NCBI RefSeq assembly: GCF_963667985.1
Contig: NZ_OY764081.1
Location: 930,001 to 994,000, forward strand
Direction: 5' to 3'
From: an uncultured Methanocorpusculum sp.
GTDB lineage: Archaea; Halobacteriota; Methanomicrobia; Methanomicrobiales; Methanocorpusculaceae
DNA: 64,000 bases
Made by a program: the position numbers and the translations under genes. Below are positions 17,316-27,618 of the stretch, piece after piece. The stretch's first letter is position 1. Each line of letters opens with the position of its first letter. The notes under the pieces are model-generated. The model did no database searches. It was given only the letters and a program-made list of their open reading frames with translations, and had not been told where the DNA came from.

Positions 17316-18652
17316 ATGAAAACCAAAGAGGCAGGTAAGGAAAAACAGAAACATCTCAGGATTAGAATCCACTCCCGCTTCTTTAAAAAATCTGTTGAAA
17401 AAACAGAGGAAACAGAAGATAAGCCAAACTCGAAGTTTCCCTCTTTGTTCCATAAAAAAATGGTTGAAATTACAGAGGAGACACTAGACAAGTCAAAATC
17501 AAAGTTCCCCATTTTATTCCGGAAAAAATCTTCAACCCCGATATTTGACACCCCCCCTGTTGTTTTAGAAATCCCTTCCTTCGAAACAAATGATACAATC
17601 CTTGACCAGTACTGGCTCACTCCCCACATTCATACGTAACGATTCTCAAAGACAAAACAGACCACATACGCTATCATATCACCGAACCAAAACTCACCGA
17701 AAAAGAGTATGCAATTCTTGAAGAAAGCTTCGAATACCTGCGGTCCACCCTTATTTACGACTCGCCGAGAAAACGTGATGAAACACACATGGACCGTGAC
17801 CTCCTCAACAAAACCATCACTTCCTTTGACAAAGAACTCCCCCCAGAAAGGATCGAGACACTCATCTACTACCTCTACCGAAACTTCCTCGGTTACGGAA
17901 AACTCGATCCGCTCCTTCACGACGACAAAATCGAAGACATTACCTGCAACGGAGCGAATATCCCCATCTTCCTCTACCACAGACGATTCGGCAACATCGA
18001 AACCAACTGTTCATTTGAAAACATCGAACTCAACAAATTTGTCCTCAAACTCGCCCAGAAAGCCGACAAACAGTTGTCTCTTACAACTCCTCTCGTGGAT
18101 GCTGCTCTTCCCGACGGCTCGCGTGCACAAATAACCTACTCCGATATCGTCTCGTCCAAAGGCAGCTCATTCACCATCCGAAAATTCAAAGCAGATCCCA
18201 TGACCCCTGCTGATCTGGTCGCCGGAGGGACATACAGCAGCGAACTCATGGCCTACATCTGGCTCGCCGTTGAGAACAGGAAAAGTATGATCATTGCCGG
18301 AGGGACGGCAAGCGGTAAGACCTCAACAATGAATGCGGCCTCGTTTTTCATCCCCGACGTCGCAAAAATCGTCTCCATCGAAGACACGCGCGAGATCCAG
18401 CTCCCCCACATCAACTGGCTGCCCATGAGAACACGCGAAAGCACGGCGACTGTCTCTGCCGGAAACATCGATATGTTTTCCCTACTTAGAGCGGCTCTTC
18501 GTCAGCGTCCGGAGTATATCATCGTCGGAGAAGTCAGAGGAGCAGAAGCTCAGACGCTTTTTCAGGCAATGAACACCGCATTTGAAGGAAAAACAACCCC
18601 ACCGGAAGTAGCGGCCGCGATTCAGGATCTCATATTATCAGAACGGGGGTGA
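17316..18652 (+). pseudogene. Type IV pilus/archaeal secretion ATPase (GspE/TadA-like), frameshifted and internally deleted
   Basis: The N-terminal part (107 codons) ends DQYWLTPHIHT then stop. One extra C in the C4 tract at 17622-17625 would continue as LTPPHSYVTILKDK, into the rest of the protein. The second part has the ATPase core: GYGKLDPLL, ITCNGANIPIF, Walker A AGGTASGKTS, IEDTREIQLPHINW, Walker B-region RQRPEYIIVGEVRGAEA and TLFQAMNT. The His box and C-terminal 150 or so residues that should follow are missing; the sequence jumps to a short FEGKTTPPEVAAAIQDL tail and a stop. Residues about 25-75 hold two copies of a Lys/Glu-rich repeat. The gene cannot give a working ATPase. Confidence 0.88.
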
Positions 18653-20426
18653 GAAAACGAACCTGAAAAATCTCACCAGAAACCTGCAGGCAGCCCATAT
18701 CGCAAAACCTGTAAAAACGTATCTGTTGACGTCGATACTTGCGGCACTTCTCTCGCTCGTTTCCATCGGAGTTCTCAGGTTTCTGCTTTATCTTTTCAAT
18801 ATAGATGTACCGCATCTATCGTTCATGCCCGAATGGCTCCAGTTCATTCTTGTCCTCGTCCTTGTACCTGCAGGAATTTTTTGTGCCATTATCTACTATC
18901 CAACCCTTGAGGCAGGAGGACGAAAAAGTAAAATCGATCTGGATTTGCCGTACGCTATAACCTATATGCAGGCATTGTCGTCAACGATCACGCTCTAGCA
19001 AGAAACGCAGTTACGTACACTTCTGCGATCATCTCCAGAAACTGAAGAAGCGAGTCCATTTCGTTTCGGGCGATTTCCCGGTAGCCTTCCGACTTTGCGT
19101 TGAAAAAGGACGTGAGGTCGCCTCCGCTTCGGTGAACGAGGAGGAGGTCGTTTAAAAGTTCCCGAAAATTATCGGAGGGGGTGATCTTTCGTGTCTCTTC
19201 GATTGCAGAAACGAGATCCATCCCGAACAGTTCCACATCACGGACGATTAACCCGCATTCTTTTGAGACTTCTCCGAAGAGATCATCCGCTTCAAAAACG
19301 CTTTTGAAGATATCATAGACCGATTGCTATCATTATTATGCTTGTTGCCCAGAACCTCACTGGTCAAAACACTCTCGGAAACATTATGCCCGTTATGTAT
19401 ATCGGGCTCCCGCTTGGAGCAATCGTGCTGATCGCGATTCTCTACATCATTTTGCCGCCCGATAACCTCAAGATCACCAGAAAAGAGATCACCGAAACCG
19501 AGTACAGCAAAGAGATTCTGGCATCCGGCCACAGCCCTGGTGACGAGAGTGAGTTAAAACGGATCAAAAAACGAAAGCAGGCATTGAAAGTACAGGATAT
19601 TTTCCGGCATCCGCTCAAATTTTTCATTTCAAACTACTCTATAGCCGCTGTAATGGGAGGAATTCTTGTCCTCATCGTTTTGCTCTTATGGTATATCGGG
19701 ATATTCGCAGAGATCTTTTCAGCCTTCACCCTGCAGGTCCTGATATGTATACTAATTATCGCTGCCATTCTTCCCCTCATGACCCCCTATGAACTCAGAA
19801 ACCGCTATGTCACACGTGTCGAAAAACAGCTCCCGGAATTTCTTCGGGAAATTGCCGATATGCGCGACATTGGAATGACACTCCCGGGAGCTATAGGCAT
19901 GATTGCCGGACATAAAAGCGGAGTCCTCTCGACCGAAATTTCGATTGTGGCAGAAGAACTCAAATACGGTTCATCCCTGTCTGGAGCGCTTGTCCGGATG
20001 GAGGAACGTATCGGCCTTACAACAGTAAAAAGGGCAATCTCCCTTCTCGTCAAAGCAAGCGAGGTCACGGATTATATCCGGGAGATTCTCAGTATCGCAG
20101 TCGCCGACCTTGAACATTATCTGAAGATGAAAAACAAGCGGATGAACGTCTCGTTTGTGTACCTCGCGGTCATTTACCTTTCGTTCGGGATCTATCTCTT
20201 CGCTGCATATGAAATGAATGTCGCGTTCATTTCGAGTTTTTCCTCGTTCGACATCTCGTTCGATCTGACTGCAAACAAACTCGACATGTTCAACATCGAC
20301 ATTATCCTCGCATTTTTCTCAGGAATTATGGCGGGCCAGATGTCTGCGAACAACATCCTGTCTGGACTGAAACACGTCATTATTATGCTGATAATGACGG
20401 TTTTCGTCTTCGTATATCTTATTTAG
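18649..20426 (+). pseudogene. TadC/GspF-like pilus assembly membrane protein split by an internal inversion
   Basis: Three pieces form one archaeal TadC-type protein of about 590 residues. Piece 1 (plus, to TAG 18996) has the first membrane segments and ends YMQALSSTITL. Piece 2 lies on the opposite strand (19319 to 18994) and carries the conserved SDNFRELLNDLLLVHRSGG and SLLQFLEMIAEVYVTAFL. Piece 3 (plus, from about 19320 to 20426) has the remaining membrane helices and the second T2SSF-like repeat. Flipping 18994-19319 restores one uninterrupted frame. The start is also doubtful: a GTG at 18649 is out of frame unless the A4 run at 18654-18657 gains one A. Confidence 0.88.
18994..19319. other. 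326-bp inverted segment inside the TadC-like gene
   Basis: The segment is bounded by TCTA (18994-18997) and TAGA (19316-19319), which are inverted copies; one flanking CG gives a 6-of-7 match. Re-inversion gives TITL-YDIFKSVFEADDLF at the left joint and TAFLAR-PIAIIIMLVA at the right. 326 bases equal two bases completing the Leu codon plus 108 codons, so the frame is kept exactly. It is either an old inversion mutation or an invertible switch. Confidence 0.85.
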
Positions 20427-20442
20427 AAGGATTAGGTGAAAT

Positions 20443-20847
20443 ATGAAACAAGAAGATGCAGTATCAACGGTTGTAGGAGAGATGCTCCTTCTCGTTATCG
20501 CTTTGGTTCTGATATCAGTCTTTGCGGTCTCGATCCTCGGCCTCATTCCAGGTGATCGTGAGGAGGTCGTAAATGTAGGTATGAATTCTTCCATAGATAC
20601 AGGAACGATTTCCCTCTGGCACAAAGGAGGAGACTGGATCAACAAAGACGATCTCAAAATTACCGTGTATAATGGATTCGAGAAACGTAACGTTACCTTT
20701 GTGTCCCTCACAAATCAAACAGGATATCCAAAAGAAATTTTTGAACTGGGTGGATGCCTTACATACGCAGTCGAATCACTTTCATCAGGAGAAGAGGTCC
20801 GTCTTTCGACACAACGGACAATCATCTTTTCGGGGGTTGTACAATGA
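20443..20847 (+). CDS. Pilin-like protein, pilus operon minor subunit
   Basis: A 134-residue protein starting MKQEDAVSTVVGEMLLLVIA, a class III signal with short leader and pilin hydrophobic helix, followed by LWHKGGDWINKDDLKITVY, the GGD motif seen in other DUF1628 pilins. It begins 16 bases after the TadC-like gene with gtgaaat as leader and overlaps the next gene by ATGA. It is intact, unlike the assembly genes upstream. Confidence 0.85.
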   Translation: MKQEDAVSTVVGEMLLLVIALVLISVFAVSILGLIPGDREEVVNVGMNSSIDTGTISLWHKGGDWINKDDLKITVYNGFEKRNVTFVSLTNQTGYPKEIFELGGCLTYAVESLSSGEEVRLSTQRTIIFSGVVQ

Positions 20848-21611
20848 AAAACGATGCAGGAGTATCAACGGTGGTTTCCGTGATGCTGATCTTAGCGATT
20901 CTTGCGATCTGCATGACAGCATTTTCTGCAACCTATCTTCCGGGGCTGAAGCAAAATGCTGAGATCATCCATTCTGAAGATGTTCAAGAGGCATTCATGC
21001 GGTTTTCAGGAGATGTCGATTCGGTGTATGCTCTTGACCGAAGCGCTGTGTTCTCCGAAACATTCAAACTTGGCGGCGGAGATATCCTGCTCTCTCCGTC
21101 CAAATCGAGCGGGACCGTTGAGATACAAAACGTGTCTCTTGGAACGCTCTATGTCGGCAGTAACGAGATCGCCCTGATAACAGTGACCGTGAGTTACACG
21201 CCGTATTTGACCTTCTGGAAACAGCAGGGATACCTCTATGACAATGGAATCGTCTGGGTAACGCTTGGATCAATAGAAACACCTGCATCTCTTGCCGACT
21301 TCACGTCAGCAAACAACGATTCGTTCGCTGCACAATATATAGAAAAACGGATCGGGGAGATGAAAGATTCACTGGAAATCGGAAACAATACCGCGGCAAT
21401 TATGCTTACTGATCTCTATACAGATCCTGCAGCTGATTACGTGACTGGATCGGGATCGGTCAAGCTGAGCATCGATGCTGCGAAAAATCAGACGACATTC
21501 ACTCTTGCACCTGGAGAAACGATTCGATGCGGTGAAGACATCTGGTATACAGCTGTGAACACGACGACCGTCACTCTTACCAATATCTCGGGAAAGGTGA
21601 GCGTCCGATGA
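20844..21611 (+). CDS. Pilin-like protein, large pseudopilin of the pilus operon
   Basis: About 255 residues from ATG 20844 (MKNDAGVSTVVSVMLILAIL), with a class III-like signal helix followed by a long domain without close family. An earlier in-frame start at 20754 would only add antisense-like sequence from the preceding gene. It overlaps its neighbours on both sides by ATGA. The size and position suggest a minor pilin or tip/initiating subunit; that is inference. Confidence 0.8.
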   Translation: MKNDAGVSTVVSVMLILAILAICMTAFSATYLPGLKQNAEIIHSEDVQEAFMRFSGDVDSVYALDRSAVFSETFKLGGGDILLSPSKSSGTVEIQNVSLGTLYVGSNEIALITVTVSYTPYLTFWKQQGYLYDNGIVWVTLGSIETPASLADFTSANNDSFAAQYIEKRIGEMKDSLEIGNNTAAIMLTDLYTDPAADYVTGSGSVKLSIDAAKNQTTFTLAPGETIRCGEDIWYTAVNTTTVTLTNISGKVSVR

Positions 21612-22033
21612 CCGATGACGCCGTTTCCGAAGTGGTCGGTGTGATGATCATGCTTGTAGTAACTATCCTTCTCGTAAGTATTGTCAGAGCAAGCGCCTCG
21701 GGACTTATCGGCGACAGCAAGACGCCAATCTCTGCTGAACTCGTGTTCGTCGAAGACTCTGGAAATAACCTCATCTTCGAGCATCGTGCAGGAGACCCAC
21801 TCACTCTTTCCAGCCTAAAACTCGTTCTCGGAGTCCGTGACAACATGACACGAAACATTCCGCTGAATGCATCCTCATTTACAAGTACTGGAGGTAATGC
21901 TGTCCAAGTAGCGGACCGGATACTGATTTCATTCGATATGAGCGCGTTTGCCTCGCCAGGAGAATACATCACATACCAGTTCTATGACATAGAATCACAA
22001 TCCCTTATCTCTTCCGGCGAGATCCAGGTATGA
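21608..22033 (+). CDS. Archaeal type IV pilin, last gene of the pilus operon
   Basis: A 141-residue protein beginning MTDDAVSEVVGVMIMLVVTI, with the HRAGDPLTLSSLKLVLG motif shared with the pilins at 13-14 kb. The leader before the hydrophobic helix is very short, with Glu at the position typical of bacterial-type pilins. ATGA overlap with the preceding gene. It is intact. Confidence 0.87.
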   Translation: MTDDAVSEVVGVMIMLVVTILLVSIVRASASGLIGDSKTPISAELVFVEDSGNNLIFEHRAGDPLTLSSLKLVLGVRDNMTRNIPLNASSFTSTGGNAVQVADRILISFDMSAFASPGEYITYQFYDIESQSLISSGEIQV

Positions 22034-22341
22034 CACAGTAGATCCAAATGTGCATGATCAACAATTTTAAGTTTGAAACCTGCCGAAAAAATGGAACTGA
22101 CCCATCACTAACTGCAGAGACATAACATCCCATTATGAGAGAACGAAAGATGTTCGATTGTAGTTAGCAATTCCAAAGCTCAATTTTTCTTCGGCGCGTA
22201 TCGGGTATCCTACATTACGTCATGAGGATACGACCCGGAAACATCGCCGATGACCGTCAAAAATAATCATGTTTATATAGAACCACTAAACAACATATTC
22301 CATACATTACTCTGTCGAAACAGGGTATAGGTGATTATACT
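22034..22341. other. Intergenic stretch upstream of the thermosome gene
   Basis: About 300 bases with no open gene. It contains the thermosome TATA box and leader at its right end. The remainder shows no clear terminator or repeat, apart from short inverted words around 22190-22215. Confidence 0.5.
22272..22279 (+). promoter_or_regulatory. TATA box of the thermosome gene
   Basis: TTTATATA lies 63 bases before the ATG at 22342, predicting a start near 22300 and a leader of about 40 bases carrying AGGTGAT (22329-22335), an optimal Shine-Dalgarno six bases before the ATG. Confidence 0.65.
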
Positions 22342-23997
22342 ATGTCAGCACAACTTGGCGGACAGCCAATCTTAATCCTCAAAGAAGGAGGAAACCGTAC
22401 TCGCGGACGGGATGCACAGAGCATGAACATCGCAGCAGCAAAAGCCGTTGCCGGTGCCGTAAGATCCACCCTTGGTCCGAAAGGAATGGACAAGATGCTC
22501 GTTGACACCATTGGAGATGTCGTTATCACCAATGACGGTGTGACCATCCTCAAAGAGATGGACATTGAACACCCGGCAGCAAAGATGATGGTCGAGATCG
22601 CAAAGACTCAGGATGACGAAGTCGGAGACGGAACCACCACCGCAGTCGTCATTGCAGGCGAACTCTTAAAGAAGTCCGAAGAACTTCTCGAGATGGACGT
22701 TCACCCGACCGTCATCACCCTTGGATACAGACAGGCAGCCGAGAAAGCACAGGAACTTCTCCAGACCATCGCAATCGACGTCAAGGCAAAGGACACCGCG
22801 ATCCTTTCCAAGATCGCCGGAACCGCAATGACCGGTAAAAACGCAGAAGCCTCCAAAGACAAACTCTGTGACCTGATCGTCCGTGCAATCACGTTCGTCG
22901 CAGATGCTGATGGAACTGTCGACACCGAGAACGTCAAAGTCGAGAAACGTGTCGGCGGCTCAATCGAAGAGTCCGAGATCATCGAAGGCATGATCATCGA
23001 CAAGGAACGTGTCCACCCGGGCATGCCCAAAACCGTCAAGAACGCTAAAATCCTTCTGCTGAACGCAGCAGTCGAATACAAGAAGACCGAAGTCGATGCA
23101 GAAATCTCCATCACCTCCCCAGATCAGCTCCAGATGTTCCTCGATGAGGAAGAGCGCATGATCAAGGGCATCGTCGAGAAGATCAAAGCATCCGGTGCAA
23201 ACGTCCTCTTCTGTCAGAAAGGTATCGACGACATTGCTCAGCACTACCTCTCCAAGGCAGGCATCTTCGCAACCCGCCGTGTAAAGAAATCCGACATGGA
23301 GAAACTTGCACGTGCAACCGGCGGAGCACTCATCTCCTCCATCGACGCCATCTCTGCTGACGAGCTTGGTGTTGCAGGAATTGTTGAAGAGCGCAAAGTA
23401 GGCGGCGAAGAGATGATCTTCGTTGAGAAGTGCAAGAACCCCAAAGCAGTCTCGATCATCATCAAAGGCGGAACAGACCACGTTGTCGACGAGCTCGGCC
23501 GTGCACTGGAAGATGCACTCCGTGTCGTTGCCTGTGTCGTTGAAGACAAGAAGGTCGTCGCCGGAGGAGGAGCACCGGAAGTTGAGCTTTCCCTCAGACT
23601 CCGCGAATACGCAGCAACCCAGGGCGGACGTATCCAGCTCGCAATCGAAGCATTCGCAGGCGCCCTTGAAATTATCCCGAGAACCCTTGCAGAGAACGCA
23701 GGTCTCGACCCGATCGACAAGCTCGTAGAGCTCCGTGCAGCACACGAGAAAGGCAAGAAGACCTACGGTCTCGATGTCTTTGAAGGAAAGGCAGTCGATA
23801 TGTGGGAAGCAGGCGTTGTAGAGCCGCTCCGCGTAAAGACCCAGGCAATTTCCTCAGCAGCAGAAGCCGCCGTCATGATTCTCAGAATCGATGATGTCAT
23901 CGCATCCGCAAAGTCCGCCGGACCATCACCCGAAGAGATGGCCGCAATGGGCGGAGGCATGGGCGGTATGGGCGGAATGCCACCAGGAATGATGTAA
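22342..23997 (+). CDS. thsA: Thermosome subunit (group II chaperonin)
   Basis: The 551-residue protein has the group II chaperonin motifs: [32 protein letters not shown] at about 94-103, and the Gly-Met-rich tail [14 protein letters not shown]. It is the ATP-dependent protein-folding chamber of the cytosol. Codon use is highly biased, as in ftr, indicating high expression. It stands alone with its own strong promoter; other thermosome subunits, if present, are outside the window. Confidence 0.97.
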   Translation: MSAQLGGQPILILKEGGNRTRGRDAQSMNIAAAKAVAGAVRSTLGPKGMDKMLVDTIGDVVITNDGVTILKEMDIEHPAAKMMVEIAKTQDDEVGDGTTTAVVIAGELLKKSEELLEMDVHPTVITLGYRQAAEKAQELLQTIAIDVKAKDTAILSKIAGTAMTGKNAEASKDKLCDLIVRAITFVADADGTVDTENVKVEKRVGGSIEESEIIEGMIIDKERVHPGMPKTVKNAKILLLNAAVEYKKTEVDAEISITSPDQLQMFLDEEERMIKGIVEKIKASGANVLFCQKGIDDIAQHYLSKAGIFATRRVKKSDMEKLARATGGALISSIDAISADELGVAGIVEERKVGGEEMIFVEKCKNPKAVSIIIKGGTDHVVDELGRALEDALRVVACVVEDKKVVAGGGAPEVELSLRLREYAATQGGRIQLAIEAFAGALEIIPRTLAENAGLDPIDKLVELRAAHEKGKKTYGLDVFEGKAVDMWEAGVVEPLRVKTQAISSAAEAAVMILRIDDVIASAKSAGPSPEEMAAMGGGMGGMGGMPPGMM

Positions 23998-24105
23998 ACA
24001 CATCAAATCCCCGGGAGACTACTCCCATTCCGTTTTTTTCATCATTCAGGAACTTTAACTATTTTCAAACACTAATGATATAACAAGTATCAGAGGGATT
24101 CTGTC

Positions 24106-25113
24106 GTGCGTCATGAAATATTGTATCAGTACGATCTCCCGATCGAGATCCTGGATGATATCCCCAGGACCGAGGAGGTCTTGAATGTTATTTACGCACG
24201 AAGTAAAGATAAATTTCTGATCACGATTCTTTTAACGCGCCTTCGCATGCTCTGGGGATATCCCGAACGCCAAACGGTGTACCGGATCTATGAGATGAAC
24301 TATATCGATCTCATGGAAGCTTCCGTCCGGTTCCCGGTGGCGATAGCCCCGACTTTGACGCTGAAAACGGTGAATAATGACAAATATATCTTCCACAGTG
24401 TGAAAAATTCCGTGGAGGAGGTCAGAGCTGCACTTTTGACGCTGAGAGAGATGATGAACGGAAAAGTCGGAGGGAACTGGGACATCGCCGTAAAACGCAA
24501 TCTGCTTACCGAGGAGTATCTGTTACGAGAGACGGGACCAAAATCGACCGGGCCTGCCGTTTTGGAAGAGGATGATGTGTTTGAGGATACGCCGGACATG
24601 GAGGGGGATATCTTCGAGCAGAAAGAGGTCATAACGGAGGAAGAGAAAGAGGAGGCAAAGGCCGCCTGGGTCTCCCGCATGATCGAATCCACTGCAGAAA
24701 AAGAGGAGCCGAAGGAAAAGGCCGAAGTGCCGCTGAATGATGTGATCGTGTTCGAGACGGATTCAGGTAAGACGGATGATCAGTGGCATGACGAGGGGAA
24801 AGGAGATGCGATGATCCTGCCGCGAGGCCGGACCCGGGTCGGCGGCGGCCGATACAAACATCTCAACGATGAGGCGAAATATCTCCCGGAAGAGGATGAT
24901 GCCGAGGTCTATGTCTCGAAAAAACCGGAGACCCCCAAATTTGAACAGCCGAAACCTACGTCATCGGTAACGCTGGAACCCCGTGACGGACTGGATGATG
25001 AGGCGATCGACAAATCCCTCGAGGCGCTGAAGTATCTGCGGGAAAACGGGATCATCACCGAAGATGAATACAAAAAACGGTGCCTGGGACTTTTTAAGAG
25101 AACGGGATTGTAA
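24106..25113 (+). CDS. Hypothetical protein: PH-like N-terminal region, acidic linker, SHOCT-like C-terminus
   Basis: A 335-residue protein starting at GTG 24106 with agaggga upstream. Residues about 1-135 form an ordered region (ILLTRLRMLWGYPERQTVYR and following strands) that could be a PH-like fold. Residues about 145-290 are very acidic, Lys/Glu/Pro-rich and probably disordered. The last 40 residues (ALKYLRENGIITEDEYKKR) match a SHOCT motif, usually an oligomerisation or docking tail. No signal peptide or membrane segment is seen. Function unknown. Confidence 0.7.
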   Translation: MRHEILYQYDLPIEILDDIPRTEEVLNVIYARSKDKFLITILLTRLRMLWGYPERQTVYRIYEMNYIDLMEASVRFPVAIAPTLTLKTVNNDKYIFHSVKNSVEEVRAALLTLREMMNGKVGGNWDIAVKRNLLTEEYLLRETGPKSTGPAVLEEDDVFEDTPDMEGDIFEQKEVITEEEKEEAKAAWVSRMIESTAEKEEPKEKAEVPLNDVIVFETDSGKTDDQWHDEGKGDAMILPRGRTRVGGGRYKHLNDEAKYLPEEDDAEVYVSKKPETPKFEQPKPTSSVTLEPRDGLDDEAIDKSLEALKYLRENGIITEDEYKKRCLGLFKRTGL

Positions 25114-25215
25114 CCGGATTGACTGAAAGGACCACCAACCTTGCCCACAATAACACAACTTTTTTCAAAAACAGGAGATATTGGGTATTTTTAAAAGATG
25201 TGATGTGTCTGAAAT

Positions 25216-27426
25216 TCAGCTGCAGCCGCTCCATCCGCAGTGCTTGCAGATCCCCTGATTACAGCCCTCGCCGAAATCCAGAGGCTCCCCGCACTCGGGG
25301 CAGGGCGGATTCTTTTTCTCTCCCGGGGTGACCGGGGTCAGCGACCAGTTGTCCAAGGTCGCGATCGCCTGATTGGTTGCCGCAAGCTCGATGCATTTTC
25401 CAACGACATCGGCACAGGACATACCCTCCGAGTTTTTGTTTTTGATCGCCGAGACACAGTTCACCTTCGCAAACTGCTTCACGAACTTCTCATACGGAAC
25501 ACCGTTCTGTAAACCTGTGCTGATACTCCGGCCAAGAGCATTGCTGCTTGCCTCGCATCCGGCTCCGACGGTTCGGATGAACACTTCCATCGGTTTGCCG
25601 TCCATCGTGTTCACCGTGATATACAGACGGCAGCAGCCGGACTGGGCAAGGAAGGTTCTTCCAACCAGCTCCCGTGGACGGGTAAAGGTCAGCTGCGGAA
25701 GAAGGCCGGGGACCGGCAGTTCCGGGGAAGCTTCCACTGGTTTGGTTTCCTTCTTCTCCAGAGCAAGAACGACATCCTCTCTGGACCCGGTACGGTAGAG
25801 AGTCATTCCTTTGATCCCTTCTCTCCATGCAAGAACGACCGCCTTCTCGACATCCTCTTTGGTAGCAGAGACAGGCATGTTGATAGTCTTCGAGATCGAG
25901 GCGTGGACATGCTTCTGGAATGCCGCCTGCATCAAGACATGGTCCTTCCATCCGATATCCAGAGCGGTCTTGAACACCGCTTTGAACGTGTCGGGCAGCC
26001 AGATAATATCCTGCACCGTGCCTGTCTCATGCACATGGTTGATGACCTCATCGCGTTTTGTTTCCGCCTCAGCGCCCGTGAGGCCCATTGACGTAATGAC
26101 ACGTTTGAGTTCCGACTCGAAGTACGGATGGACCATCACGAATGTTTTGCCGACCGTGTTCCTTCGGGTGTAGGCAAACGAGAACACCGGCTCGATACCG
26201 GACGAACAGCCGGCGAGAAGCGAAATGGTTCCGGTCGGGGCGATCGTGGTAAGGGCAGCATTCCGCATAATGATTCCCTGCTGATCCCAAACACTGCCTT
26301 TGTATGCGGGGAAGGTTCCCTTCTCTTTTCCAAGAGCGATGGACTCTTCGACGGCAACATTGTTGACCCGTTCCATCACTTCGATGCAGAAGTTTCTGCC
26401 GGCTTCCGAATCATAGGGGATCCGAAGCATGAGCATCGCATCGTGCACGCCCATCAGACCGAGACCAACCTTTCGCGTGCGGTTCGTGGCATCGCGGATC
26501 TCCGGGATCGGGAAGACATTCTTCGTGATGACGGCATCGAGGAAACGGATACCCATCCGGGTCATTTTATCAAGAGCTTCGTAGTTCAGACCGTCGGCCC
26601 GGATGAACTTCGCCAGATTGATGCTTCCAAGAACGCAGGATTCGAACGGAAGGAGCGGCTGTTCTCCGCAGGGATTGGTGGTGTCGATCTCGCCGAGATT
26701 CGGAGTAGGGTTTTTCCTGTTGATCGTGTCGTAGAAAAGAATTCCGGGCTCGCCGTTCTTCCAGACACCTTCGATGATGCCTTCCCAAATCTCCCCAACG
26801 GTAATGCCCACGCCTTTGGTGCTGGTTACCCAGACCTTGTCCTTCTCGCCTTTTGCCACAAGTTCCATGAACGCGTCCGAGACCATCACGGAGATATTGA
26901 AGTTGCTGAAGTCGCCTTCCTTGGCTTTGCTTTTGATGAACTTCATGATGTCCGGGTGCCAGACGATCAGGATACCCATATTCGCCCCGCGTCTTCTGCC
27001 TCCCTGTTTGATGACATCGGTTGCTGCGTTGAACACCCGCATAAAGGAGATCGGTCCGGATGCTACGCCGTCCGTTGAACGGACAGGGGAGCCCTCCGGG
27101 CGAAGGTGGGAAAAGTTGTAACCCGTTCCTCCTCCCGACTGATGAATAATCGCCCCCCAGCGGATCGCATCGAAGATCTCCGGAAGCGAATCGTTCACCG
27201 GCAGCGTAAAACAGGCGGAAAGCTGCCCAAGCGGTGTTCCGGCATTCATCAATGTCGGAGAGTTCGGCAGGAACGACAACGACATCATGGCGTCATAGTA
27301 TTCTTTTGTCTCTTCCGGTGTTTCACCCAATGCATCTGCAACTCGTCTGCAGACATCTTCGAACGATGCCTCACCGGTGCGATAATATCTCGCCGCTAAA
27401 ATACTGTCAACTACTGAATCCGCCAT
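25216..27426 (-). CDS. nrdJ: Adenosylcobalamin-dependent (class II) ribonucleotide reductase
   Basis: About 736 residues from ATG 27426, preceded by gaggga; a TTG three bases earlier is also possible. Key motifs: SLSFLPNSPTLMNAGT, GGGTGYNFSHLRPEGSPV, the active-site NPCGEQ, and the finger-loop region APTGTISLLAGCSSGIEP. The C-terminus carries a zinc-ribbon-like CPECGEPLD and CKHCGWSGC that serves as the redox tail in many class II enzymes. It makes deoxyribonucleotides without oxygen, using a B12 thiyl radical. No partner subunit is needed and none is present. Confidence 0.96.
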   Translation of the reverse strand: MADSVVDSILAARYYRTGEASFEDVCRRVADALGETPEETKEYYDAMMSLSFLPNSPTLMNAGTPLGQLSACFTLPVNDSLPEIFDAIRWGAIIHQSGGGTGYNFSHLRPEGSPVRSTDGVASGPISFMRVFNAATDVIKQGGRRRGANMGILIVWHPDIMKFIKSKAKEGDFSNFNISVMVSDAFMELVAKGEKDKVWVTSTKGVGITVGEIWEGIIEGVWKNGEPGILFYDTINRKNPTPNLGEIDTTNPCGEQPLLPFESCVLGSINLAKFIRADGLNYEALDKMTRMGIRFLDAVITKNVFPIPEIRDATNRTRKVGLGLMGVHDAMLMLRIPYDSEAGRNFCIEVMERVNNVAVEESIALGKEKGTFPAYKGSVWDQQGIIMRNAALTTIAPTGTISLLAGCSSGIEPVFSFAYTRRNTVGKTFVMVHPYFESELKRVITSMGLTGAEAETKRDEVINHVHETGTVQDIIWLPDTFKAVFKTALDIGWKDHVLMQAAFQKHVHASISKTINMPVSATKEDVEKAVVLAWREGIKGMTLYRTGSREDVVLALEKKETKPVEASPELPVPGLLPQLTFTRPRELVGRTFLAQSGCCRLYITVNTMDGKPMEVFIRTVGAGCEASSNALGRSISTGLQNGVPYEKFVKQFAKVNCVSAIKNKNSEGMSCADVVGKCIELAATNQAIATLDNWSLTPVTPGEKKNPPCPECGEPLDFGEGCNQGICKHCGWSGCS

Positions 27427-27618
27427 CAATTAATCCCTCGATTTACTGGTGTATGGGTCAAAAAACCCGGTTGGGTGTGCTGTACCCCAACCGAACTTTT
27501 CGTACTTAAGAATTAATAGAACATCCCCGTATTTTAATTCACTTCATTGAACGTTGCGTTAATTGCGAGTTCCTGAACACAACTCTTAAGAGCTAGTTAG
27601 CGAGATCAAGTAACCAAG

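Noticed and set aside
13064..22033. Pilus region as an archaellum (flagellum) operon
   Set aside because: No flaF/G/H/J-type genes or FlaB archaellin pattern; the pilins are DUF1628 type and the ATPase/TadC pair is of the pilus type.
22960..23745. 261-codon minus-strand open frame rich in Cys, Asp and Phe
   Set aside because: Antisense shadow of the thermosome gene; composition is a mirror of its biased codons.
26128..27078. 316-codon plus-strand open frame
   Set aside because: It is antisense to the conserved nrdJ gene, has no ribosome site or recognisable motif, and arises from nrdJ codon bias.
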